From: Sterolibacterium sp964521075 | GTDB taxonomy: Bacteria > Pseudomonadota > Gammaproteobacteria > Burkholderiales > Rhodocyclaceae | Assembly: GCA_964521075.1 (NCBI GenBank) | Contig: CAZFPI010000001.1 | Coordinates: forward strand, 1 to 64,000 | Length of the DNA stretch: 64,000 nt | Direction of reading: 5' to 3' | Part shown: one piece after another, positions 51,608-59,632 of the stretch | How the letters are laid out: each line of letters starts with the position of its first letter | Numbering within the stretch: the stretch's first letter is position 1 | The notes under the pieces: generated by a model | What the model was told of the DNA's origin: nothing | The model's input: the letters and a program-made list of their open reading frames with translations, nothing else | The model's database searches: none | Program-made: the position numbers and the translations under genes

Positions 51608-52762
51608 ATGGCAGAAGCTTATATCGTTGATGCCCTGCGCTCGCCCACCGGCAAGCGCAAGGGTTCCCTTGCCACCGTGCATGGTGCTGATCTTGGCGCA
51701 CATGTCATCAAGGCTATCGTCGAGCGCAACGCGATCCCCGCCGAAGATTACGATGACGTGATCTTCGGCTGCGTCGATACCATCGGCGCGCTGGCAGGCG
51801 ACATCGCCCGCACCTCCTGGCTGGCGGCAGGCATGCCCTTGTCCGTGCCGGGAACGACGATCGACCGCCAGTGCGGTTCTTCGCAGCAGGCCGTGCATTT
51901 CGCCGCCCAGGCCGTGATGAGCGGAACGCAGGATGTCGTGCTCGCCGGTGGCGTGCAGACCATGACGGCGATCCCGATTTCCTCGGCCATGCTGGCCGGC
52001 CAGCAGTACGGCTTCACCACGCCCTTTGCCGAGAGCAAGGGCTGGCAGGCACGCTTTGGCGATGCGCCGGTGAACCAGTTTTATGCCGCCCAGCGTATTG
52101 CGGACCACTGGAAGATCAGCCGCGAAGACATGGAACGCTTCGCGCTGGAAAGCCATACCCGCGCCTTGAAGGCCATTGCCGAAGGCCGCTTCGACCGCGA
52201 AGTCGTGCCCTATGGCGATTTCAGGATGGACGAAACGGCACGCGCCTCGACGCTGGAAAAAATGGCGACACTGGCCCCTGTCGATCCGACCTATCCCGGC
52301 ATCACCGCTGCCGTGTCGAGCTCGACTTGCGATGCTTCTTCCGCCGTGCTGGTGGTTTCCGAAGCCGCGCTCAAGCGTTACAACCTCAAGCCGCGTGCGC
52401 GCATCCATCACATCAGTGTGCTGGCCGATGACCCCATCTGGCATCTGACCGCGCCGATTCCGGCCACCGCCCGCGCCCTCAAAAAGGCAGGCATGAAGCT
52501 GGATGACATCGATCTGGTCGAAATCAACGAGGCCTTTGCTTCGGTGGTCATGGCCTGGCTGAAAGAAACCGGCTACGCGCACAGCAAGACCAACGTCAAC
52601 GGCGGCGCGATCGCCCTGGGCCACCCGCTGGGGGCTTCTGGCACGAAGCTGATGACGACGCTCCTGCACGAGCTGGAGCGCACCCAAGGCCGCTATGGTC
52701 TGCAAACCATGTGCGAAGGCGGCGGCCAGGCCAATGTGACCATCATCGAGCGGCTTTCCTGA
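51608..52762 (+). CDS. fadA6: Acetyl-CoA acetyltransferase, FadA6-like thiolase
   Basis: 384 residues. Full thiolase catalytic set: nucleophile C89 in DRQCGSSQQAV, NEAF-type histidine-bearing 'VEINEAFASVVMAW', GGAIALGHPLGASGTKL and the C-terminal MCEGGGQANV. In the KstR2-type pathway FadA6 performs the thiolysis after IpdAB ring-C opening. It is the last gene of the steroid operon, with 12 bases from the preceding gene; no strong terminator follows. Contrast with the atypical thiolase-fold gene at 46176. Confidence 0.88.
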   Translation: MAEAYIVDALRSPTGKRKGSLATVHGADLGAHVIKAIVERNAIPAEDYDDVIFGCVDTIGALAGDIARTSWLAAGMPLSVPGTTIDRQCGSSQQAVHFAAQAVMSGTQDVVLAGGVQTMTAIPISSAMLAGQQYGFTTPFAESKGWQARFGDAPVNQFYAAQRIADHWKISREDMERFALESHTRALKAIAEGRFDREVVPYGDFRMDETARASTLEKMATLAPVDPTYPGITAAVSSSTCDASSAVLVVSEAALKRYNLKPRARIHHISVLADDPIWHLTAPIPATARALKKAGMKLDDIDLVEINEAFASVVMAWLKETGYAHSKTNVNGGAIALGHPLGASGTKLMTTLLHELERTQGRYGLQTMCEGGGQANVTIIERLS

Positions 52763-52828
52763 AAAACTGACCGGGGCAAGCTGGCAGGAGGTGCGGCGTT
52801 TTGCCTCATTTGCCGACCAATCGCTTCC

Positions 52829-52857
52829 TTGACCCCGGCGAACCACTTGAACATAAT
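52829..52857 (+). promoter_or_regulatory. Sigma70 promoter of the minimal TonB-domain gene
   Basis: TTGACC (52829-52834), 17-base spacer, CATAAT (52852-52857). Transcription would start near 52864. This separates the following genes from the steroid operon upstream, although read-through cannot be excluded. Confidence 0.7.
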
Positions 52858-52907
52858 CGCCTTGCATGTCTCGGCTGCGAGGCAGAATGGACAATCAGGG
52901 GCATCGA

Positions 52908-53309
52908 ATGAACGGGATACAGAAACGATTGAAATCCGGCAATGAGGCCGGCTTCTTGCAAAAGAATGTTTCCTTCGGGAAAGGCCGCTGGCTGGTGCTG
53001 GCACTCATGGCTGCCGTGGCCTTCCCGGCACTGGCTGTGAGTGACGCCCATGCACAAAGCAGTCGCAAGGCTATCTCCAAGGATGCCCCGCCCTTTCCCA
53101 GCGATGCGCTCGACGAAGGGATCACCAGCGGGAGCGTGAAAGTCCGTTTGAGTGTCGCGGCGGATGGCTCGGTCAGCAAGGTCGATATTCTCGAAGCCAA
53201 TCCCAAGGGTATTTTCGACAAGGCCGTCATGCGTACCCTGACCCGCTGGAAGTATGAGCCTGGTGCTGCCGAAACCATCGAAACGCTGATCAGCTTCAAG
53301 GATCGCTGA
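52908..53309 (+). CDS. Minimal TonB C-terminal-domain protein
   Basis: 133 residues from ATG 52908 (AGGGG upstream; ATG 52887 is an alternative). A hydrophobic segment (LVLALMAAVAFPALAV, about 35-50) followed by AHA looks like a cleavable signal or anchor. The C-terminal half is a TonB-like domain: 'GSVKVRLSVAADGSVSKVDILEANPKG', 'AVMRTLTRWKYEPG'. There is no proline linker, so it cannot span the periplasm as ordinary TonB does. It has its own promoter, next to a chemoreceptor and a DUF1329 gene. Confidence 0.78.
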   Translation: MNGIQKRLKSGNEAGFLQKNVSFGKGRWLVLALMAAVAFPALAVSDAHAQSSRKAISKDAPPFPSDALDEGITSGSVKVRLSVAADGSVSKVDILEANPKGIFDKAVMRTLTRWKYEPGAAETIETLISFKDR

Positions 53310-53412
53310 AACGATCCTGTATTTTGGCAGCCAGGACACGGGCCGCAGTACCGTGTTGCCGTGTTGCGCTGCTGGTTCATTCGGCCATTCTTAGAGGTTT
53401 TCCGGGGAACAC

Positions 53413-55041
53413 ATGATGCTGACATCCATCAAGATCGGGCCGCGCCTGTACTCGTCTTTTTTGCTGGTCGTAGCTTTTCTGATCGGGCTGGCGATCTTTG
53501 GCTATCAGGCCATGCACAGCCTCGCCGGGCAATTTGATGTGGCGATCAACGAAAACAACAAGAAAGTCTCTCTCGCGCAGGACATGCGCGAAAGCCTGAA
53601 TGTCGTCATGCGCTCGGTGCGAAATGTCCTTCTCTATCAGGACAACCCCAATTTCGCCCGCGCGCAGCAAAAGCGCATTGATAAGGCGCGAATCGATTTT
53701 CAGGAAAACTCTGCAAAGATGAAGGCCTTGCTGCGAACTGACTCCGAGCAGAAGCTGTATGCCGACATCGAAGCGCACCAGGCCCCTGTGCAGAAAGCGA
53801 CCGATGACGCCCTCGCGCTGGCCAAACCCGAATCCGTGGCTGAGGCAGCCAAGGTGCTGAAGGAGAATGTTCAGCCCTTGCAGAATGATCTGCATGATTC
53901 CATCCAGGCCATGCTGGATCACCAGGAGAAGAAGAATACGGCCATGGTGGCCGAGGCCCAGGCCACGTCGAAACGCACCATGACCATTTTTTCAGTGCTG
54001 ACGGGGGTGGCTACGCTCTTCGCGCTCATCATGGCCACGCTGATTACCCGCAGCATCACTCGCCCGCTGGATTACGCCGGGCAGGTGGCTTCGGCGGTGG
54101 CGGATGGCGATTTGCGTACCCCGGTGCAGATCATGACCCGGGATGAAACGGGCGAATTGTTGCGTACTCTCCAGAAAATGAAGGAGGGGCTGTCCGTCAT
54201 GGTGGCTTCCATGCGAAGCGCGGCGGATGATTTATCCGGGGCATCGGGTAATCTCGTCAATAGCGCGCGGGATGTGACGGAGTATTCGGGCGGGCAGTCG
54301 TCGATGGCGGCAGGGGCGGCAGCCTCGCTCGAGCAGATTGCGGCCAGTATTGAGTCTGTTGCCGAGGCCGCACAGAGTATTCGCAGCCAGGCCAATACCA
54401 GCCGCACCCTGACGCGCGAAAGCAGCCAGAACATGGACAAACTGACGCGCGAAATCGACCGCATGGCGCAAACGGTTTTGGTCATCCAGGCGACCTTCCG
54501 CAAGTTCGTCGATGCCAGTCATTCGATCAGCGGCATGACGCAGCAAGTGCGTGAAATTGCCGACCAGACCAATCTGCTGGCATTGAATGCCGCCATCGAA
54601 GCTGCGCGGGCAGGCGAGCAGGGACGGGGCTTTGCCGTCGTGGCGGATGAAGTTCGCAAACTGGCAGAAAAATCGAGCCTTTCCGTCAATGAGATCGATG
54701 CCGTCAATCGAACCCTGAACGAGCATTCCGCAGAAGTGGTGGGGGCAATCGAGAACGGCATGCAGACCATCGAAGAAAGCAAACTGCATGTTCAGGCCGT
54801 CATCCATTCCCTGGCCAAGGCGGATGAGGCCAGCCGTCTGTCGGCAGAAGGTATCGAGAGCATTGCCACTTCTGTCGGCGAGCAGCATCTGGCCAGCACC
54901 GAGGTTTCGCGTAACGTGGAACAAATGGCGCAGATGGCCGATCACAATCTCGAGGCGGTCAAACGCTCCAGTGTGGCAGCGGATCAGCTGAGGGCATTGT
55001 CTGGTGATCTGTCGAGTTCCGTCACCCGTTTCAGGGTTTGA
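53413..55041 (+). CDS. Methyl-accepting chemotaxis protein
   Basis: 542 residues. Membrane helices at ~12-32 and ~190-212 enclose a four-helix-bundle sensor (4HB_MCP type). A HAMP domain (~213-265, 'ITRSITRPLDYAGQVASAVADGDL') precedes the signalling hairpin, with the conserved tip 'IADQTNLLALNAAIEAARAGEQGRGFAVVADEVRKLAE'-type motif (about 380-420). No CheR-binding pentapeptide (NWETF-like) is visible at the C-terminus. Location after the steroid genes suggests taxis to the growth substrate, but the ligand is unknown. Confidence 0.95.
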   Translation: MMLTSIKIGPRLYSSFLLVVAFLIGLAIFGYQAMHSLAGQFDVAINENNKKVSLAQDMRESLNVVMRSVRNVLLYQDNPNFARAQQKRIDKARIDFQENSAKMKALLRTDSEQKLYADIEAHQAPVQKATDDALALAKPESVAEAAKVLKENVQPLQNDLHDSIQAMLDHQEKKNTAMVAEAQATSKRTMTIFSVLTGVATLFALIMATLITRSITRPLDYAGQVASAVADGDLRTPVQIMTRDETGELLRTLQKMKEGLSVMVASMRSAADDLSGASGNLVNSARDVTEYSGGQSSMAAGAAASLEQIAASIESVAEAAQSIRSQANTSRTLTRESSQNMDKLTREIDRMAQTVLVIQATFRKFVDASHSISGMTQQVREIADQTNLLALNAAIEAARAGEQGRGFAVVADEVRKLAEKSSLSVNEIDAVNRTLNEHSAEVVGAIENGMQTIEESKLHVQAVIHSLAKADEASRLSAEGIESIATSVGEQHLASTEVSRNVEQMAQMADHNLEAVKRSSVAADQLRALSGDLSSSVTRFRV

Positions 55042-55046
55042 CTCGC

Positions 55047-55052
55047 TATAAT
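55047..55052 (+). promoter_or_regulatory. Candidate -10 for DUF1329 gene
   Basis: A perfect TATAAT lies six bases after the chemoreceptor stop, with no good -35 at the usual distance, so it would need an activator or is chance. The DUF1329 gene leader would be about 110 bases. Confidence 0.3.
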
Positions 55053-55169
55053 CGACGGCCTGACTTTGGATATATCACCCTTGCGGTAATTGCCTGGTCT
55101 CGTCACCGGCCGTCCGGGCCGGATCAGCTTAGTACAACATGTCTGTTTCATAGGAGGAGTAGGCAAATC

Positions 55170-56561
55170 ATGGCTGTAAAACATTTCAAGATCGCTGTTT
55201 CCGTCGCTGCCCTCATGGGCGTGGCAGGGTTCGCCCATGCCAAGGCAACACCTGACGAGCTTTCCAAACTGGGCAAGAGCCTGACCTGCATGGGGGCTGA
55301 AAAGGCGGGTTCGCCCGGTGGCGTCGCAGAATTCACCGGCAAGTGGCTGGGGGCCGGCCCCGGTATGACGGCTGAAATCGGCAAACACCCGGCCAACCCG
55401 TATAAAGACGAGAAACCGCTCTTTACCATTACCGCGCAGAACCTGTCGCAGTATGCCGACAAGCTCTCCGAAGGCCAGAAGGCCATGTTCAAGAAGTATC
55501 CGAATACCTTCAAGATGGCCGTCTATCCTTCCCATCGTGATTTCCGCTACGACGACGGCGTTTGCAAGGTCGTCGCCAAGAACGGTGCTGAAACCGAAAT
55601 CGCGGCGGGTGGCAAGACACTCAGCAATTACTACATGGGCGCAATTCCCTTCCCCTTCCCGAAGTCGGGTAGTGAGGCTGTGTGGAACGGCATGTTCCCG
55701 ACGCTCACCAACGTCGAAGCGCGGGATGAAGATGCTGCTGTGGTCTACTCCAATGGCAACATCACCTGGGGCGAACAGCAAATGCGCCAGTATTGCCGCC
55801 GGAATGACCCCAAGCTGCTGGGCCACAAGGCGGAAGGCGTGTCGGTTTATGTCCGCATGATGACCACGATGCCCGAGCGTAACAAGGGCGAAGTCATCAA
55901 GACCAAGGATAACTTCACCCAGCAGGATGATGCCCGTCTGGCCTGGCAGTACATCCCCGCCGTGCGCCGTGTGCGCCAGGCTCCGGGGTTCGGCTTTGAC
56001 AGCCCGATTCCTTCGACATCGAACACCGTCGTCGTCGACGAAGTCCGTATGTACAACGGCTCTGCCGAGCGTTACAACTGGAAGCTCGTCGGCAAGAAGG
56101 AAATGTACATTCCTTACAACAACTTCCGTCTGGAAGAAAAGGATGTCGGAGCCAACAAGTACGCTAACCTGCTCAAGCCTGGCCATGAGAACCCCGACTT
56201 CGTACGCTGGGAACTGCATCGCGTCTATGTGCTGGAAGGCAAGCTGAAGGATGGCTATCGCCACCTTTATCCGACGCGTATCGTTTATGCGGATGAAGAC
56301 ACCTGGCTGTACGTCATGTCCGACATCTACGACGGCAAGAACGAGTTGTGGCGCTGGAACTGGGTGAACAATCTTTACATGCCTGGTGCCAAGGTCTTTG
56401 CCCAGGGCAGTGCCTTCTATCATGATCTGTCGTCGGGCAGCTATACCGCGTTTGACCTGATGCAGGCCAAGCCGAAGTATCTGGAGATCGACAAGCCTGG
56501 CGCAGACTACGCCAACATCGACTTCTATTCGGATGACAACATGAAGGCCAGCGGTAACTGA
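55170..56561 (+). CDS. DUF1329 outer-membrane-associated protein
   Basis: 463 residues, starting at ATG 55170 behind TAGGAGGAG. The signal peptide (FKIAVSVAALMGVAGFAHA) is cleaved before KATPDEL. DUF1329 (PF07044) is a lipoprotein-carrier (LolA/LolB)-like fold found in gene clusters for degradation of steroids, terpenes and other hydrophobics, often beside DUF1302 porins. The conserved WQYIPAVRRVRQAPGFGFDSP and FRLEEKD elements and 'YPTRIVYADEDTWLYVMSDIYD' occur. A strong ribosome site suggests high expression. Probably hydrophobic-substrate trafficking in the envelope; mechanism unknown. Confidence 0.88.
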   Translation: MAVKHFKIAVSVAALMGVAGFAHAKATPDELSKLGKSLTCMGAEKAGSPGGVAEFTGKWLGAGPGMTAEIGKHPANPYKDEKPLFTITAQNLSQYADKLSEGQKAMFKKYPNTFKMAVYPSHRDFRYDDGVCKVVAKNGAETEIAAGGKTLSNYYMGAIPFPFPKSGSEAVWNGMFPTLTNVEARDEDAAVVYSNGNITWGEQQMRQYCRRNDPKLLGHKAEGVSVYVRMMTTMPERNKGEVIKTKDNFTQQDDARLAWQYIPAVRRVRQAPGFGFDSPIPSTSNTVVVDEVRMYNGSAERYNWKLVGKKEMYIPYNNFRLEEKDVGANKYANLLKPGHENPDFVRWELHRVYVLEGKLKDGYRHLYPTRIVYADEDTWLYVMSDIYDGKNELWRWNWVNNLYMPGAKVFAQGSAFYHDLSSGSYTAFDLMQAKPKYLEIDKPGADYANIDFYSDDNMKASGN

Positions 56562-56585
56562 TTTTTCAGCCCGGCTTTTCAGAAG

Positions 56586-56616
56586 ACGCCCCGGAGCAGT
56601 TTTCCGGGGCGTTTTT
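56586..56616 (+). terminator. Intrinsic terminator after DUF1329 gene
   Basis: ACGCCCCGGA (56586-56595), seven-base loop, TCCGGGGCGT (56603-56612), then TTTT: a perfect 10-bp GC-rich stem with a U-run, 24 bases after the stop codon. Confidence 0.92.
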
Positions 56617-56633
56617 CGTGGACGTGGACAGGA

Positions 56634-56663
56634 TTGGACGCCCCCTGGCCTGTTTTCTATACT
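56634..56663 (+). promoter_or_regulatory. Candidate promoter of the SprA-like gene
   Basis: TTGGAC (56634-56639), 18-base spacer, TATACT (56658-56663). A start near 56670 leaves a leader of about 28 bases to the ATG at 56698 and excludes the upstream GTG frame start at 56674 from having a ribosome site. Confidence 0.5.
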
Positions 56664-56697
56664 CACTGCATCGGTGAAGGCAGTACGGACTGTTCCT

Positions 56698-57402
56698 ATG
56701 GACGTTTCGGTTTCAAATACATTGAGGGGCGTGACCCTGGCCGACTGGTCGGCTGCGGGGCGGCGTTCGTCTGTGGCAGAGGCAGTCGAAGGGGCCGATG
56801 TGCGTACGGATGCGCGAGGAGTGGCAGCGGAAGACGCCGGTATTTCTGCCCGGTCAGGGCAGACGAAGGATGGGCAGGCGAGCGGCCCCCGGATGGCGGA
56901 GAAGTTTGACGCTGCGGAACTGGAAAAAATTCGCGCATTGCAAAAAAGGGATCGTGAAGTTCGCCAGCATGAAATGGCCCACCTGGCCGCGAGCGGCGGG
57001 CTGGCAATTTCAGGGGCGACCTATTCCTTCCGTCGTGGCCCCGATGGCGTGTTTTATGCCGTGGGTGGTGAAGTGAATATCGATACTTCCCCCGGGCGCA
57101 CGCCGCAGGAGACGATGCAACGGGCGGAAACCATCATCAGGGCAGCCACAGCACCTGCCGAGCCTTCTGCACAGGATCGCGCCGTGGCGGCAAAGGCGCG
57201 CCAGATGGTAATGCAAGCCGGTGCGGAGCATGCAGAACAACTGGCTGTGCAGCGCGAGATGGCGGGTGCTAACGGCGATAAGTCACGGGAGCCAGCGCGG
57301 GAGCATCCGGGTATTCGCTTATACCGCCAGACTGCGGAGCAGGGCGGACAAGGTGAGGATCTTCGGGCCAGGAATGCAGGGAGCATCCATATTGCGGCAT
57401 AA
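56698..57402 (+). CDS. SprA-like putative metalloprotease
   Basis: 234 residues. The zinc-protease motif HEMAH (H91, E92, H95) lies in 'REVRQHEMAHLAASG', followed by 'GATYSFRRGPDGVFYAVGGEV' and 'RTPQETMQRAETIIRAATAPAEPSAQD', which match SprA-related proteins (PF12118). The N-terminal 70 residues are low complexity. The third zinc ligand is not obvious, so catalysis is uncertain. It stands alone between the DUF1329 terminator and convergent hisD. ATG 56698 is used; GTG 56674 is an alternative. Confidence 0.8.
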   Translation: MDVSVSNTLRGVTLADWSAAGRRSSVAEAVEGADVRTDARGVAAEDAGISARSGQTKDGQASGPRMAEKFDAAELEKIRALQKRDREVRQHEMAHLAASGGLAISGATYSFRRGPDGVFYAVGGEVNIDTSPGRTPQETMQRAETIIRAATAPAEPSAQDRAVAAKARQMVMQAGAEHAEQLAVQREMAGANGDKSREPAREHPGIRLYRQTAEQGGQGEDLRARNAGSIHIAA

Positions 57403-57474
57403 GCCACGAGGGATGATCGGGATCGTAGCCCGAACGGATTTGATTTAATCAGCGGTTCCCTAGAAACCGCCTCG

Positions 57475-58794
57475 CTACTGGATACCGGTCTTCAGGCGCA
57501 TTTCTGCCGCGCGGGCGTGGGCGGTGAGCCCTTCACCATGCGCCAGGGTGGCAGCAATCGGGCCGAGCGTGTGCGCGCCGGTTGCCGAAACATCAATCAG
57601 GCTGCTGCGTTTCTGGAAGTCATAGACCCCCAGCGGGCTGGAGAAGCGNNNNNNNNNNGGCAGGACATGGTTGGGCCCGGCGCAGTAGTCGCCCAGCGAT
57701 TCACTGGTGTGGTGGCCCATGAAAATGGCTCCGGCGTGGCGGATGTGTTCCAGCAGTGCCTGGGGAGCGGCGACCGCCAGTTCGAGGTGTTCTGGTGCGA
57801 TGCGGTTGGCGAGGGCGCAGGCTTCCTGAAGGTCGTTCGCCAGGATCAGCGCGCCACGCGAGGAAAGGGATGCTTCGATCACTGCGCGGCGTGGCATGTC
57901 AGGTAGCAGACGTTCGATGCTGGAGAGGACGCGTTCGATGAAGGAGGCACTGGGCGAGAGGAGAATGGATTGTGCCAGTTCGTCATGTTCGGCCTGGGCG
58001 AACATGTCCATGGCGACCCAGTCCGGATTGGCAGTGTCGTCTGCGATGATGAGTATTTCCGAGGGGCCGGCAACCATGTCGATGCCGACGACGCCAAAAA
58101 CACGACGTTTGGCGGCTGCGACATAGGCGTTACCTGGCCCCACGATCTTGTCGACGCGGGGGAGGGTTTGAGTGCCATAGGCCAGCGCGGCGATGGCCTG
58201 CGCGCCGCCGAGGGTGAATACCCGGTCGACACCCGCCAGATGGGCAGCAGCGAGTACCAGCGGGTTTTTTTCGCCCCGGGGGGTGGGGGTGACCATGATG
58301 AGCTCAAGCACCCCGGCGACTTTGGCTGGCAGGGCGTTCATCAGCACCGAGGACGGGTAGCTGGCCTTGCCGCCGGGTACATAGAGGCCGACACGGTCGA
58401 GCGGTGTGACCTTCTGGCCCAGGCGGGTGCCGGCGAGTGTGGCTGAAGTTTCTTCGTAGGTCCAGGACTCCGCCTTTTGCCGTTCGTGAAAGGTGCGGAT
58501 ACGGGTTGCCGCCTGCTCCAGGGCTTCGCGCTGGTCTGCGGGCAGCGTGGCAAAGGCTTCTTCGAGGGTTGAAGGGGCGAGCTCCAGGGCGGCCATGTGC
58601 GAAACGTCGAGCTGGTCGAAGCGGCGCGTGTAGTCGAGCACGGCGGCATCGCCCAGGGTTCGTACATTGCGGAGAATTTCTGCAACGCTGTTTTCGATGT
58701 GTTCGTCGGTTTCAGCCTCGAGCGCAAGCAGCGCGTTCAGGCGCGAGAGAAAATCGGCTTCGCGTGTCGAAAGACGTTGGATCGGGAGCGTCAT
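57475..58794 (-). CDS. hisD: Histidinol dehydrogenase (with 10-N gap)
   Basis: NAD-dependent zinc enzyme for the last two steps of histidine synthesis. 439 residues with 'GLYVPGGKASYPSSVLMNALPAKVAGV', 'VFTLGGAQAIAALAYGT', 'KIVGPGNAYVAAAKR', 'GPSEILIIADDTANPDWVA' and the zinc motif IAPEHLEL. At 57649-57658 ten N interrupt the conserved 'GPNHVL...RFSSPLGVYDF' region. The family has about six residues (PTxxTA) there; the N run codes only four, so it is probably six bases short. ATGA overlap with hisG. Confidence 0.96.
   Translation of the reverse strand: MTLPIQRLSTREADFLSRLNALLALEAETDEHIENSVAEILRNVRTLGDAAVLDYTRRFDQLDVSHMAALELAPSTLEEAFATLPADQREALEQAATRIRTFHERQKAESWTYEETSATLAGTRLGQKVTPLDRVGLYVPGGKASYPSSVLMNALPAKVAGVLELIMVTPTPRGEKNPLVLAAAHLAGVDRVFTLGGAQAIAALAYGTQTLPRVDKIVGPGNAYVAAAKRRVFGVVGIDMVAGPSEILIIADDTANPDWVAMDMFAQAEHDELAQSILLSPSASFIERVLSSIERLLPDMPRRAVIEASLSSRGALILANDLQEACALANRIAPEHLELAVAAPQALLEHIRHAGAIFMGHHTSESLGDYCAGPNHVLXXXXRFSSPLGVYDFQKRSSLIDVSATGAHTLGPIAATLAHGEGLTAHARAAEMRLKTGIQ
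57649..57658. other. Ten-N sequence gap in hisD
   Basis: Ten N between HVL and RFSSPLG of HisD. The conserved motif predicts six residues including the preserved first codon of proline (CCN), so about 16 unknown bases are expected, not 10. The N run keeps the frame because 10 and 16 differ by six. Confidence 0.9.
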
Positions 58795-59432
58795 CGTACG
58801 GCTCCGGCAAAGGCTTCGATGACGGGTTGCAGCAGTTCTCGTTTCATTTTGAGCGCGGCCTGATTGACGATCAGACGCGATGAGATGGGCATGATTTCTT
58901 CGACTTCGGCCAGGTTGTTGGCGCGCAACGTGCCGCCGGTCGAGACGAGATCGACGATGGCATCGGCCAGGCCGACGAGGGGGGCCAGCTCCATCGAGCC
59001 GTAGAGCTTGATGAGGTCGACGTGAACGCCTTTGGCCGCGAAATGTTCGCGTGCCGTGTTCAGGTATTTGGTGGCAATGCGAAGCCGCGCCCCGCTTTTG
59101 ACTGCCTGGATGTAATCAAAGCCCGCAGGGGCAGCGACACTCATCCGGCATTTGGCGATCTTGAGGTCGAGCGGCTGGTAGAGGCCCGTGCCGCCGTGTT
59201 CGATGAGCACGTCCTTGCCTGCAATGCCCAGATCGGCTGCGCCGTACTGGACGTAGGTGGGGGTGTCCGAGGCGCGAACGATGACGACGCGCACTTCAGG
59301 GCGGTTTGTCCCGATGATGAGTTTTCGGGATTGTTCGGGATTTTCATCGGGAACGATTCCCGCTGCAGCGAGCAAGGGGAGGGTTTCTTCGAAAATCCGG
59401 CCCTTGGACAGGGCGATGGTGATGCCATTCAT
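58791..59432 (-). CDS. hisG: ATP phosphoribosyltransferase, short form
   Basis: First step of histidine synthesis. 213 residues, the short form HisG(S), which lacks the C-terminal regulatory domain and needs HisZ as a partner elsewhere in the genome. Motifs: 'ITIALSKGRIFEETLPLL', 'VQYGAADLGIAGKDVLIEHG', and 'LYGSMELAPLVGLADAIVDLVSTGGTLRANNL' (PRPP-binding type). Its stop overlaps the hisD start by four bases. The usual neighbours in betaproteobacteria (murA upstream, hisC downstream) are absent here. Confidence 0.97.
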   Translation of the reverse strand: MNGITIALSKGRIFEETLPLLAAAGIVPDENPEQSRKLIIGTNRPEVRVVIVRASDTPTYVQYGAADLGIAGKDVLIEHGGTGLYQPLDLKIAKCRMSVAAPAGFDYIQAVKSGARLRIATKYLNTAREHFAAKGVHVDLIKLYGSMELAPLVGLADAIVDLVSTGGTLRANNLAEVEEIMPISSRLIVNQAALKMKRELLQPVIEAFAGAVR

Positions 59433-59566
59433 GGGGCGTCATGGTCTGAAGATAAAGGCGGATTTTACCGCAGGGCGCGCAGGTCGCGCAGTCAACAGTC
59501 GGCTCGCAACAGTCGGCGAGCAGCGGGCCGGATTCTTCTTTCGATTCACTTCATTTTCTGTCCCGG

Positions 59567-59601
59567 AAAAAAAGGGCAGCTTGCCGTGAGACAATCTGCC
59601 C
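59567..59601 (-). terminator. Intrinsic terminator of oprC-like receptor
   Basis: On the minus strand GGGCAG ... CTGCCC (59601-59596 and 59579-59574), with inner TTG/CAA pairing, is followed by TTTTTTT (59573-59567). It lies 32 bases after the receptor stop and isolates it from hisG, whose start is at 59432. The 59433-59632 space also carries two CAACAGTCGGC repeats (59493 and 59507). Confidence 0.8.
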
Positions 59602-59632
59602 AGGTTTTGATTGATGCTTTGGGGGCGTCGCG

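Noticed and set aside
51089..52894. Long minus-strand open frame (601 residues) opposite the thiolase and acyl-CoA dehydrogenase
   Set aside because: It is the antisense shadow of high-GC genes with clear motifs on the plus strand; its product has no recognisable domain or ribosome site.
54984..56666. Minus-strand frame of 560 residues opposite DUF1329
   Set aside because: Antisense shadow: the plus strand has a signal peptide, a strong ribosome site and family motifs, while the minus product matches nothing.
59493..59517. Two CAACAGTCGGC repeats 14 bases apart near hisG
   Set aside because: Only two copies in a GC-rich spacer, no promoter association; likely chance or a local slippage duplication.
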